Assembly: GCA_032622095.1 (NCBI GenBank)
Contig: CP136064.1
Location: 136,541,954 to 136,605,953, forward strand
Source: Siphonodentalium dalli
Taxonomy: Eukaryota; Mollusca; Scaphopoda; Gadilida; Siphonodentaliidae
Reading direction: 5' to 3'
Length of the DNA stretch: 64,000 bases
This document shows, piece after piece, positions 10,694 to 21,300 of the stretch. Position numbers and translations under genes: made by a program. Every line of letters starts with the position of its first letter. Position 1 is the stretch's first letter. Under the pieces are notes generated by a model, which made no database searches, was not told the origin of the DNA, and saw only the letters and a list, made by a program, of their open reading frames with translations.

Positions 10694-13600
10694 GAATGCC
10701 CGAGTGTGACACGCATCAGGACACTTTCCCTAAATGTATGTGGTTTGATATCTAAGTTACAAGACCCAGAATTTATAGAATATATAAATAATTTTGACCT
10801 ACTTTTATTTCAGGAGACAAAAACTGATACTGCCGATTTAATATACATTGATGGTTTCCACATTTTGGGGGCAAAACATCGGACCAAACTTTCCAAAGTT
10901 AGATCTGGGGGGGGGGGGGGGGCTATGCATCGCAGTACGTGAAAATATCAAGGGAAAATTTTCGCTGGTTAACGATGAATGTAAAAATGTTTTATGGTGT
11001 TTGTATAAAAACAATCATGGAGAGAGCCATCTATTTGGCAATGTATACGTGCCACCAGAAACTTCTAAGTACTATAAAGGGAATGAATTTGATAACCTAC
11101 ATATTTCAATCCTGGAGAAGAAAATAAATTACGATGATATTATCATACTGGGTGACTTCAATGCCCGAACTGGTAGTGTCTGAGACAACGAACATGACAT
11201 AAAGCTCATCAATAGCTACAAAGTTAACAATCTTTCTGAAAAGCGATTATCGCCAGACCATTCGAAAAATAATCATGGGGGCAAATTTTTACACATGTGT
11301 GATGAAACTGAACTAATTATTTTGAATGGCCGATTGGGACCGGCTTCGGTCGGCTACACGTGTAAAGGTGTGAGCGTTATAGATTATGCAATCAGCACGC
11401 CGCGGTTCGCGAAGCGAGTGACTGACCTAGTAATCGAAGACCAAAACATTCTTCACTCAGATTGTCATTCAGGAATCGTAGTAAATTGTAACCTAATTAC
11501 CGAACCTTCCTTGCAGCAATCATTGGTGACAAAACCAGTCACGCCGAAACGCCGTCGAAAACCCACCAATCAAAAGCCAGTCTTTAAAAACTGGAACAAT
11601 AATCTTAGTGAACTATTTGCTCAAAATATAGACGCACGCGACGTGACCGCACTTGAGAATGAAATTGATCAAATGTTTTTTGGAACAGTTCAGCAATCAG
11701 ATTTGAACGGACTGTCTAATTCAGTCTGTGATATACTAACGCGTTCAGTCGAACAATTACAAACGAATGGCGGTGCTGAGACACGACGTCGTGTCAAGGG
11801 CAGTAACTCTATGAAAAGAAAGCCAAGCCAGCCGTGGTTTGCAAACGACTGCAGGGCGGCCCGAACGCGCTATAGGAAGATCCGCCGATTATTTAAACGT
11901 GAACCAAACGTTACTAATAAGTGCGCTATGTTGGCAAGCAGAACAAACTATAAAATGGTCATTTTGCGAAGTAGAAAACGCCACCAAAGAAACATAAGCT
12001 GTGCAATACATAAGCTGCGCACAAGATCTAGCAAAGATTTTTGGAGTTTCATCAGGAAACTTGACACAGGGGGACAGGGGAAACCCACACCCACCTCAGA
12101 AATATTCAAAAATCATTATAATTCAGAAGAAGGGGCTGACAATCTAACAATGGGGGATAGCATATTGAGATCAGATTTATCTAGCTCATTCAGCTCACTT
12201 ATCGCACCCTCGTCTGATTTTGAAGGACTAGATACCAACTTTTTAAATGGAAATATTACTTTAAAAGAAATTGAGGTAGCTGTTAAAAAACTTAAATATG
12301 GGAAAGCCACAGGGTATGATGAAATTGCCAACGAATACATAAAATCATCATTCGATGTTTTAAAACATATTTTAGTAAAGTATTTCAATCTGATTCTGAA
12401 GACAGGCCTCGTTCCGAGGGAATGGACTACATGTATAATTAGGCCGATATATAAACGTAAGGGCAACAACTTAGACCCAGATAACTACCGCAAACTTACA
12501 CTTCTCAGCTGTTTCGCGAAATTATTTACCAGCATAATTAGTGAGCGAATCGACTCTTTTGTAGAAACAAATAGTATTCAGTCAGAGGCGCAGGCCGGAT
12601 TTCGAAAAGGCTATTCTACAATAGACCATACGTTTGCACTTCATGCGTTAACGCACTTACTTAAAGCTAATAAGTAAAATCTTTACTGTGCATTCGTCGA
12701 CTTTTCAAAGGCATTTGATAAGGTGTGGAGAGTAGGACTTTGGTCAAAACTCCTTAACTACAGAATTAGCGGTAAAATACTAACAGTGATAAAAGCTTTA
12801 TATCACGACCTTAAGCTATTTGTTCGCCTCAATGAAGACGAATCAGACTATTTCTACAGTCATATTGGCCTAAAACAGGGAGACAACCTCTCACCTCTGC
12901 TTTTTGCCATCTACATCAATGACATTGAACAATACCTTAACTCACAAACAAATTGTGGCATCAGCTTAGATAAATTCTGTGGAATTGATACCGGTATATT
13001 ACTGAAGATAATGTTACCTATCTACGCCGACGACACTGTATTACTTTCTGATACACACGAAGGCCTACAGCGAGCATTAAACTCCTTCTCAGATTACTGC
13101 AACATATGGAAATTGAAAATAAACACGACAAAAACTAAAGTCGTCGTTTTCGGCCCGAAACCCAGAAAGAAAAAAACGACACTAGGTTTTATACTAAATA
13201 ATCTTCCAATTGAGATAGTTAATAGTTATAAATATCTGGGGACAGTTTTCCACAAAAAAGGTACGTTCGTAGCGGAACGAAATCTGAGATGTCAGGCAGC
13301 TAAAACTGCAATTTATGCACTTCTGAACAAATCACCCTGTCACAAACTCACACTTGAATCAATTCTTGAGATATATGAGAAAAGCATCATACCAATAATG
13401 ACTTACGGGGCTGAATTATGGGGACATGAAAATATGAGGTGTTTCGAAAAACTAGAATGCTGGTTCCTGAAATTTACACTTAATATGAAGAAGTCTACAC
13501 CATCCGTTTTTATATATGGGGAACTAGGAATGTACCCAATTACAGTTAGGATCAAAACCCGCTATCTCGGTTATTGGGCAAAAGTTATCTCAATGCCTAC

Positions 13601-14213
13601 CCATAGGACCCCACTTATGCTATATTATGTTATGTATACTTTGTATTGCAAAAATGTTTTTAATAACCCATGGATAAGAGGAATACATGACTCCCTTAAT
13701 CAAATTGGTATGAGTAATGTTTGGCACAATCAGAAAGTATCAAGTATAGACCGATTTAACCGGACCGTTGAGCAAAGATTACGCGACTGTTATCTTCAAA
13801 GTTGGTGGTCAACAATATCCACATCGAGTAAATATGCATTTTATAGAATTATTAAAACACACTTCGAACGTGAACAATTTCTCTCTATATGTGATAATAC
13901 AACTGTGAATAATATCATTCGATTTCGGACAAGAAATCACAAACTACCAATTGAACAAGGTGCTTGGCTAAATACTGACTATTCAACCAGAGTATGTACA
14001 CTTTGTACCAAAGAACTAGGCGATGAGTATCACGTTATCCTGAAGTGTACAAAATTAAATGAACTCAGATCGACCTATTTGAAACCATATTTCTATAGAA
14101 GACCGAATGCACACAAACTCTCGGAACTCTTTAATACTAGAAATAGAAAGACTATTAGGAATCTGTCAACTTTCATAAGGAAAGTCCAGGATATTTTCGG
14201 CAAGTCCACTTGA
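10694..14213 (+). pseudogene. LINE ORF2 polyprotein (AP-endonuclease, reverse transcriptase, zinc knuckle), broken
   Basis: This ORF would nick target DNA and copy the element RNA. Endonuclease landmarks: TLSLNVCGL and LLFQETKTD near the start, IILGDFNARTGS near 11146, VIDYAIS near 11380 and a histidine box LHSDCHSGI near 11450. Reverse transcriptase: CIIRPIYKRKG and NYRKLTLLSCFAKLF (12432-12527), QAGFRKGYSTIDH (about 12591), FVDFSKAFDKVW (about 12696), GLKQGDNLSPLLF (about 12869) and IYADDTVLL (about 13021). The C-terminal knuckle CTLCTKELGDEYHVILKC is near 13998-14048. Defects: a frame change across a 16-G run (10907-10922), and in-frame stops at 11181-11183 (TGA) and 12675-12677 (TAA). No in-frame ATG lies between the ORF1 stop and the endonuclease start. 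The length is otherwise normal, so inactivation is recent. Confidence 0.88.
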
Positions 14214-14417
14214 GGCTAAAACACTGATATTCCATGAACTTACCAAATATATAATAATCCACTCATGTATTCCTCATGTGAAATTTATTGTTATTATATG
14301 CCATATTTGAATATCTTGATGTAATAATATCTGTAATACCCTTTTCTGTAACGTTTCTGTATATATCCACATATCGATGAACAGAATAAAATGAATCTGA
14401 ATCTGAATCTGAATCTG
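14214..14417 (+). other. LINE 3' UTR and (TGAATC)n tail
   Basis: About 200 bp of non-coding DNA with an AATAAA signal near 14385, followed by four TGAATC units (14392-14417), where the element ends. Confidence 0.7.
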
Positions 14418-14619
14418 TCGTAAGGTTTAAGACAGATTTCACAGAAATAACTTTTGCAACAAACAAAAAACTGCAGATAGACACAATTGGGTTGAAATAA
14501 GTTTGTTCTTGATAGTACACGTAAATGTTCTTCTCGTAATTGTTGCTGCTTCTCACAATTTTATTCCCAACTTCCGAACTAATGAGTACCAAATTAATTT
14601 TGAATTAGTCTTCAAAAAG

Positions 14620-15135
14620 CTGAATGTCGCTCAAGTCTATCTGTTGGTATATTCAATTCTCCCAAAACGTGGTATGTGATGTCTCGCTGTGTGATTTTTT
14701 CTGAACATTTCAGATTCTTGTAGTTGTAGCATGAAATTTTGTGATGTTTTAGAAAAATGTCTGCTACACTTTGACCCGGATACTAAAGGCTTAAATCATC
14801 ATCCACTAGAAATACTTTCGCGGTGGCTATTACTATCGATCTCGCCAAACACGTGTTGTCCTTGTTCTTGATGTAAACCATTGACTTTTTCTTCAGTATG
14901 TCGTATGGTTATATTGAATGTTCTATCCAGCGATAAACTCTCTTGAGAACTCAGGACATTGGCCACACGATCCATGACCATCTTGTGCATGAGATATTTC
15001 CACTCCGTGAGTTCAATGGACAATGGGTCTGTTCAGCTGAATTATTTGTATTACAACTCCGCCGAGATCTTCATCATTCCAATCACCTCTGGCTGTATTC
15101 AGGACATCTCTGAACATTCGGTCAAGCTCCTCCAT
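14620..15135 (-). pseudogene. Frameshifted coding relic, possibly the N-terminal part of a Maverick/Polinton-type polymerase gene
   Basis: On the minus strand an ATG at 15135 opens MEELDRMFRDVLNTARGDW and a GGVVIQIIQLNRP segment. It hits a stop near 15018, then continues in another frame (14799-15023) with WKYLMHKMVMDRVANVLSS and SLDRTFNITIRHTEE. The order FRDVLNTARGDW, GGVVIQ, LNRPI, RVANVLSS, TFNITIRH reminds me of the N-terminal region of large proteins annotated with Maverick/Polinton-like DNA polymerases in invertebrates. I recall this from memory and could not test it. No polymerase catalytic motifs remain. Downstream (14420-14790) shows only scattered frames. Confidence 0.3.
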
Positions 15136-15139
15136 GTTA

Positions 15140-16093
15140 ATTAAACGGTTAAATTGACAAAGATTCATATTGGGGCCCATTAAGAACAATTAGAAAATGT
15201 TTGTAAAATGATTATTGTCTGCACCGTTCTGATGTATCGTTCCTCTCGAGAGTCATGATTTTTTCGCTCTTCATAATTTATCAAATATTATCGAATATCC
15301 ATCCATTTGGAATGACAGATTTGCCACAGTGATAGTGATGCTCGTTCTATTTTGGAATGCATGGACTATGTGTTAATCTCATTCCGACAATTGTGAGTTC
15401 CGAGCGCCCACATCGTGTCTATTATGATGTTCATGTATTGTTTACGACGCCATTTTGTCGGCAACATGGCCTCCTGTATTGACAATTCCGCCATAAAACC
15501 AATGCATAGCCAGCTGTACAGAGGTGTGATCAACAACTCCAATTCATCTTAATTACTTGATGAGTAATCAACATTGGACCTGACAGTCGCCGGCCTTTAC
15601 GAGGTGTGATCAACAACCTGTATACAGCTATTGTCTACAATCGTATGCCTACATCGTGAACTTATCATGTCTTCAACTAGAGTGTGAGCAGATCAGAACG
15701 GTTAACGGAAAGACTTATGAATAACCAAGACATCATACCCCACAGTGCTGTCGCTGATCTTACACGAAAAGGTGTGATAAACAAATAATAAACTTCAGTT
15801 ATTCGCCGATTTCATACCGGGAACTCGAAAGGATCCGCCCAACACCACAATAATTAATTGGTCTCGATCAGGAGAACAACTTAGTTAGACAACAGTGAAC
15901 GCCGTCCGTTATCAATTACTCGGCCTACCCAGGACACTGGTTTCGCAAACCAATTTATTTACGACCGCCACACGCGTGTGTGATTGTTCGAAAAGCGACA
16001 ATTATCAAATTCGGTCGCTGTCAGCTGCACCTGTTATAAGTCGTTACTGACAACGCAATATGGAAATAGTTTCTCAAACTCTGCACTGAAACA
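15140..16093 (+). other. Upstream region and presumed 5' UTR of the intact LINE
   Basis: Non-coding. The interval holds a repeated motif, GAGGTGTGATCAACAAC, at 15521-15537 and 15601-15617, with a weaker copy AGGTGTGATAAACAAA at 15770-15785. LINEs carry internal promoters in their 5' UTR, and iterated motifs there are often promoter modules. That function is an inference. The element's true 5' end was not located. Confidence 0.45.
15521..15786 (+). promoter_or_regulatory. Iterated GAGGTGTGATCAACAAC motif upstream of LINE ORF1
   Basis: Two exact 17-bp copies lie 80 bp apart, and a third, weaker copy lies 169 bp after the second. All have the same orientation, and they sit 300-570 bp before the ORF1 start. 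They may be 5' UTR promoter modules. No experimental support can be seen from sequence. Confidence 0.35.
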
Positions 16094-18313
16094 ATGGAAG
16101 GAGTACTCACACAATCTGATCGAGTCCTCAATGGTCTCGATGATTTTGAACATCTCCAACTACCAGGCGAATCACACAATTTAAACAGAACCAAGTGTTC
16201 AGAACAAACTCTAAGCAAACAGCAAGTTGTGAAGCCAAAAATTCGTCCCCAACAGCTTCGCTGTCAGTCACCAGTAGACCATCAGGGTAGCCCTGCTGGG
16301 ACAAGTTATAGAGCAACTCATAGTGCTCAGTATGTCGATTCGTGTGCTCAATACGCCGCAACCGAGTCGGTGCCAATTCGGAATCTTCTGTGCCTCCCAA
16401 AAGAATCTTTCATCAAAGAATTGTTAATCGCCGTTCCCGATGAAACAGGTCTAAATTCTCTGAGACACTCAGCGTTTGTTGAAGCCCGACTTCATTCTGA
16501 AGACCTCAACCAATATAAACTGAAGCAAAGATTCCAACGCGACTCCGGTAAGCCGAACTGTGATAAATACGCCATTGACATATATAATATAGTGCAATTC
16601 ATCCTTGGCGAATCCATGAACGTGATCCGCGACGCTATGACGAAAATAAACAATGGATCCAAATCAGTGACCCAAAGAAGTAATGTGGAGACTTCCTCTC
16701 AACATAACAACTGTAATTCATTAATCGTTGAAGAAAAACTGACGGAAGTACTGACAGACTTGACATTGATGAAAAAGAACAACATTGAACGTGAGAAGAA
16801 ATGGTCGGCAGACTTTCAATCAATAACAACCTCAATAAAATCAATCACGGACAATCAGACAGACACTAACAATAAAATAGTCGACATCGAAAAAAGTTTG
16901 CAAGTGATCAGTTCCAAATGCAACTCTAACTCTAAGTCGATAGGAAGTACAATCGGCAACGTAACCGAAGTCTGTCTCGGTCTTGAACGAATGAGAGACG
17001 AGAAATGTTCAGGCATAGACAATTTGAGACATCGCATCAAAACACTGGAACAGAATGCCAAATCCACAACGGAAGACTATGATAATTTCGTTCAGTCGGC
17101 CAGAAATAAAGTCAGTGAGATGGTCAGAACATTTGTTAAGAACGATTCTATAGACAAACGACTAGCGGCTGTCAATAACAAATGTGCGTCATCAGCTGCG
17201 ACTACAAAGCAACACATAGAAGGAGTGCAGCGACACCTTTCCACAATGTTCGAACTACTTGCCCAAGATACTGTCACTAAGTATAACACACTTGGCTCAT
17301 TTGTTCAATCCTGTGTTAGAACACAATCAAACAACTCAGTCGATCTACTATGGAAAGCCCCTGATATGTCAACTAATAGTTCATTATCACCTATTGGGGA
17401 ACCACAAGCGAATAGTAGCAAAAATCCTGCAACTCTAAAGGACTCATCCGAGAAAGAACCTAATCGCGAGAAATCCAGTGATGACCGACGTTCCACGTCG
17501 CCTTCACGCGAAGATAAAAGCTCTACAACGGGACATTTCTCCTCCCCGATAAACTGGTCTAACGACATGAGTCAGATCCTCAGAGAAATCGTCTCCAAAC
17601 CACAAAAGTCAAAGTCGTCACCAGTTGTTAAGCCTTCTGATATTCAACCATGTACATCAACACCAAATGAACCAGTCATAAATTCAGAATGTGACAATAT
17701 TAACTCATTAAAACACGGCAATGATATACAACGCCCCGAGAAATCAGACGCTTTACTTCCACAGTCACAAAACGAGGTTGATGCTAATAGTATTCAGTTT
17801 ATCTCAATCTCGGATCATCAGAAAGACAGAGATACCTCATCGCATGTAAATGGTCAGGACGACCCCGATCTGCACAACCCTGATCCCGACGTGCAGCACG
17901 CACCCGTGCTATCCTATTTGGATTCTGTGACCATCATGACAAACACACATTATTCTCCTGTCCCTGATATTTCTGGCAGAGGTGACAGATCCAAACACGA
18001 TGATGGATTGTCTGGCTTTAAAGGCGTGCCCTCTCGACAAGCCAAGAAAACACGCAAAATATTCATTGGACGTATCTCTACAAGCTCAAAAGAAGTAGAT
18101 ATTTGGAACTTCTTTAACAACAGAGGTGTGCATCCAACGTTTGTTCGTCTCATATCCAGCTCGAGACAAGGGACACAATCCGCTCGTGTCCATATTCCTG
18201 TGGGAGAGTTGGACCGATTGTATGAGCAAAACTTTTGGCCGAATGGAATTGTTGCCAGACCATGGCACAACGAACCACCTCAGCGAAACAACAATGGGAA
18301 CACAGACACATGA
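16094..18313 (+). CDS. LINE ORF1 protein: coiled coil, Ser/Thr/Pro-rich linker, C-terminal RRM-like domain (739 aa)
   Basis: Predicted RNA-binding partner of the ORF2 polymerase. Residues 1-190 are mixed (IDIYNIVQFILGES near 155-170). About 210-345 is coiled-coil-like (LTEVLTDLTLMKKN, then repeated ITD/IDNLRHRIKTLEQN segments). About 415-640 is a polar linker rich in Ser, Asp and Pro. About 650-730 has the RRM pattern: RKIFIGRIS (RNP2-like), DIWNFFNNRGVHPTFVRL, SARVHIP (RNP1-like) and YEQNFWPNGI. The ATG at 16094 has a good context (ACAATGG). The C-terminal block recurs in the minus-strand LINE near 42.4-42.7 kb, so it is conserved within the family. No zinc knuckle and no hydrolase motif were seen. 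The frame is complete. Confidence 0.83.
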   Translation: MEGVLTQSDRVLNGLDDFEHLQLPGESHNLNRTKCSEQTLSKQQVVKPKIRPQQLRCQSPVDHQGSPAGTSYRATHSAQYVDSCAQYAATESVPIRNLLCLPKESFIKELLIAVPDETGLNSLRHSAFVEARLHSEDLNQYKLKQRFQRDSGKPNCDKYAIDIYNIVQFILGESMNVIRDAMTKINNGSKSVTQRSNVETSSQHNNCNSLIVEEKLTEVLTDLTLMKKNNIEREKKWSADFQSITTSIKSITDNQTDTNNKIVDIEKSLQVISSKCNSNSKSIGSTIGNVTEVCLGLERMRDEKCSGIDNLRHRIKTLEQNAKSTTEDYDNFVQSARNKVSEMVRTFVKNDSIDKRLAAVNNKCASSAATTKQHIEGVQRHLSTMFELLAQDTVTKYNTLGSFVQSCVRTQSNNSVDLLWKAPDMSTNSSLSPIGEPQANSSKNPATLKDSSEKEPNREKSSDDRRSTSPSREDKSSTTGHFSSPINWSNDMSQILREIVSKPQKSKSSPVVKPSDIQPCTSTPNEPVINSECDNINSLKHGNDIQRPEKSDALLPQSQNEVDANSIQFISISDHQKDRDTSSHVNGQDDPDLHNPDPDVQHAPVLSYLDSVTIMTNTHYSPVPDISGRGDRSKHDDGLSGFKGVPSRQAKKTRKIFIGRISTSSKEVDIWNFFNNRGVHPTFVRLISSSRQGTQSARVHIPVGELDRLYEQNFWPNGIVARPWHNEPPQRNNNGNTDT

Positions 18314-21300
18314 ACTTGAATTTTTAACGTGGAACATGACAGGTTTCTCAACGTCACAGTTCTACCTCTCCAAACTTATAGCAGCAAATAACTATAGCTT
18401 TGTGGGTGTGTCAGAACACTGGCTGAATGAAGAAAATACGTCCTCGTTGAATGATCTAAGCCATTCACACAGTGTCATTTCCAAACCTGGCAGAAAAATT
18501 GTCACAAAAAATGGCGGTTCTTTCACGCGGGACGGAGTTGCGATACTTATTAGAGATGACCTATTCTCAAGGTGTACGATCATTGACTTACAAGAAGAGC
18601 GCTTTATCGGAGTCCAACTCAAACTCTCTGATGATGTAAATATTAGTGTAGTGCAGATATACTTACCGAGTACCAACCACTCAGATGATTATTTTGGCGA
18701 CAGTCTGAAGTCACTGGAAGACTACACCGATTTTCTATCACAACGGGGACCCGTTATCCTGATGGGTGACTTTAATGCACACTGGCCAGGTCCCGATAAC
18801 AGCGGAACACTAGCCACTCACGCCTCGCGAACAATGATGCTCGGTGAATTTCTTTCACGTGCAGAAATGATGTCCACGACGACCACACGGGTGTGCACTG
18901 GCCCCAGATACACATTTAGCCCATTCGCAACAGTAGCCACCCCTTCTCTCATTGATCACATACTGGTTCCTGAACTACTAAATCATGCTATCGCAAACTC
19001 TTCCATAATCGACGATAACTCATTAAATGTGTCTAACCATTTGCCTGTGAGATGCAAGCTTAGCTTCCAGTGCCAACCTATGCGGATTTCTCCCGAGTAT
19101 CATCGTAAATTATACAGCTGGAAAAATATCGACATTGTGGCTTATCAAACACTGTTACATTACGCATGTGTAGAAATGCGACATAAACCCATTCGACACG
19201 AAAGGGACATTCAACAGTTGTATGCTGAACTTGTGGCATTACTCCATAACGCTTCCGATCGTGCGGCCGGTGAACGAAAATTCTACAAGTTTAGGAAGCC
19301 ATACTGGAACTCTCACCTTTCTGAACTTCACGTGAAGGTAAAGTCAACTCGGGCGCTTTGGATAGCGGACGGGAAGCAACATTCTGAATTATGCGAATCA
19401 TATTGTGCATACAAAGACGCCAAACGTATATTTAGACGGACCATTCGGAACGCAGTACATCAGTACGAGAAGCAAGTCCTCTTGGACATCGAGTCCGCCG
19501 CCAATCTGAATTCATCAGATTTCTGGCGTATGACGAAGGATAATTCTAAAAAAGATAAAATTGCAACAGGAATAGATTTTGGATCCGGGTTATGCCATGA
19601 ACCTGATATTCTATCCCAGGGATGGAAAAACTACTTTCAACAGTTATATAGTGCCGACCCACACCAAGCCCCTTCAGTTGAGAAAATAGTATGTAACGAA
19701 CTTCGGTTGCTCATGTCTAAATCGCATGCAAATTATGACGATGATATATTCTGCGAAATAATATCAAACGCGGAAGTATCTACTGCAATTCGAGCAATGA
19801 AGAGAAATAAGGCAGGTGGCCATGACGACGTTGTAAATGAACACTTTATGTATGCGCCTGAATCGCTAGTAGATGTCCTGTGTTCACTTTATAACAGCAT
19901 CATCGCATTTGAATGGATACCGGCAGATATGAAACTTGGGATCGTCATTCCGCTTTATAAAGGAGACCCCAAGCCTAAACACAATCCGGACAGCTATCGT
20001 GCGATTACACTTCTATCTTCAATATATAAACTGTTCGAATCTGTGCTTCTATCGCGATTTCTGAGATCGGAAACCCTTCAACAATTTCCACATTGCCTCC
20101 AATTTGGATTCCAGAAACACGTGGGATGCAACATGAATTCATTCGTTGTCGAAGAATCAATACACTTCGCATGTGACCATGGTTCTAAACTCTATGTTTG
20201 CTTTTTAGACTCTCAAAAGGCATTCGACCGAGTGTGGCACGATGGACTTCTCATCAAACTCAACAACCTCGGTTTTAAAGGCCAAATTCTTCGTGTAATT
20301 CAGAACATGCACGAGGAGTGTACTAGTCGTGTTCTCTACAATGGCTGCCAGTCAGAACCATTTTCCATATGCCAAGGAAATCGCCAAGGATCAGTGACCT
20401 CGCCGTTCTTTTACTTGGTGTTCATTAATGAACTTCTCACTGAGCTAGAACAGTCGAGATTTGGTCTCCGGATCGGAAATATAAACTGCACATCCCCAAC
20501 CACTGCTGACGACATTTGCTTAATGTCTCTGCACAAGTCTGGCCTTGATCATCTATTGAGCCTCTGTTTCGATTACAGCATCAAGTGGAGATTCAGATAC
20601 TCGACAGAGAAAAGTGTCGTCATTGTTTTCAATGAAACGCGCACTCAACATGAACAGCGTGATAGGACGTGGTTCCTTGGAACAAACAAACTTGATGAAG
20701 TTACGGAAGCTCGCCATCTTGGCATAATGCAGCACAAATTTAACAATTGTACCAACCGTGCCTCGCTGGTATCTGACGTCATGCGAAAATCATATTTTTC
20801 AATGGCTGGACGGAAGGCCTTACAAATGTGTACACCCGTTACAATGAAGAAGCTTCTACACCGTATAGTGCTTCCCAAGGCCTTATATGGTTCCGAACTC
20901 CTGTACACACCGAGTGATCAGGCAATCAACCAAATCGAGAAGTCATTTCGTACGTGCATCAAACATATTCAAAACCTCCCGCTGAGGGCAGGAACGAGGC
21001 TATCACTCAGTCTCCTTGGTACTTTACCAATGGATCTTCAACTACATATGCGGAAACTAACATTCCTGGCTGAACTTATCCACTTACCTGTTACAAAGGA
21101 TACTCCGCTGAAAATGTTTCTTCACAACCTCTACAGGTACAAACTCTTCCATATCAACACATCAGGATTTGTTCTTGACATCCTCCAAATTCTTGAACAC
21201 TACGCCATTGACTCATTTCTTACAGTTTTTCTTGAAAGTGGCTTCTTCCCAGAGAAGGCTATCTGGAAGCGCATCATCACAGACACTATTCGAAACGCCT

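Larger units (their letters stand above)
9122..14417 (+). mobile_element. Near full-length LINE (non-LTR retrotransposon) with inactivated ORF2
   Basis: Two-ORF element: ORF1 9122-10693 is intact. ORF2, about 10694-14213, has an AP-endonuclease domain, a reverse transcriptase and a C-terminal zinc knuckle, but is disrupted. The 3' end is marked by a short microsatellite-like tail (TGAATC)4 at 14392-14417, a form of end seen in several LINE clades instead of poly(A). The 5' end is unresolved. Confidence 0.85.

Noticed and set aside
10907-10922. Programmed ribosomal frameshift at the G run
   Set aside because: No stem-loop or slippery heptamer logic was evident, and two further stops show the ORF is simply decaying.
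18126-18293. Extending ORF2 upstream to 18126
   Set aside because: That part lies over the ORF1 RRM-like domain in another frame and adds no endonuclease homology; the ATG at 18294 fits better.
16128-18337. Minus-strand frames within the intact LINE
   Set aside because: Opposite-strand shadows of ORF1 and ORF2 with no domain content.
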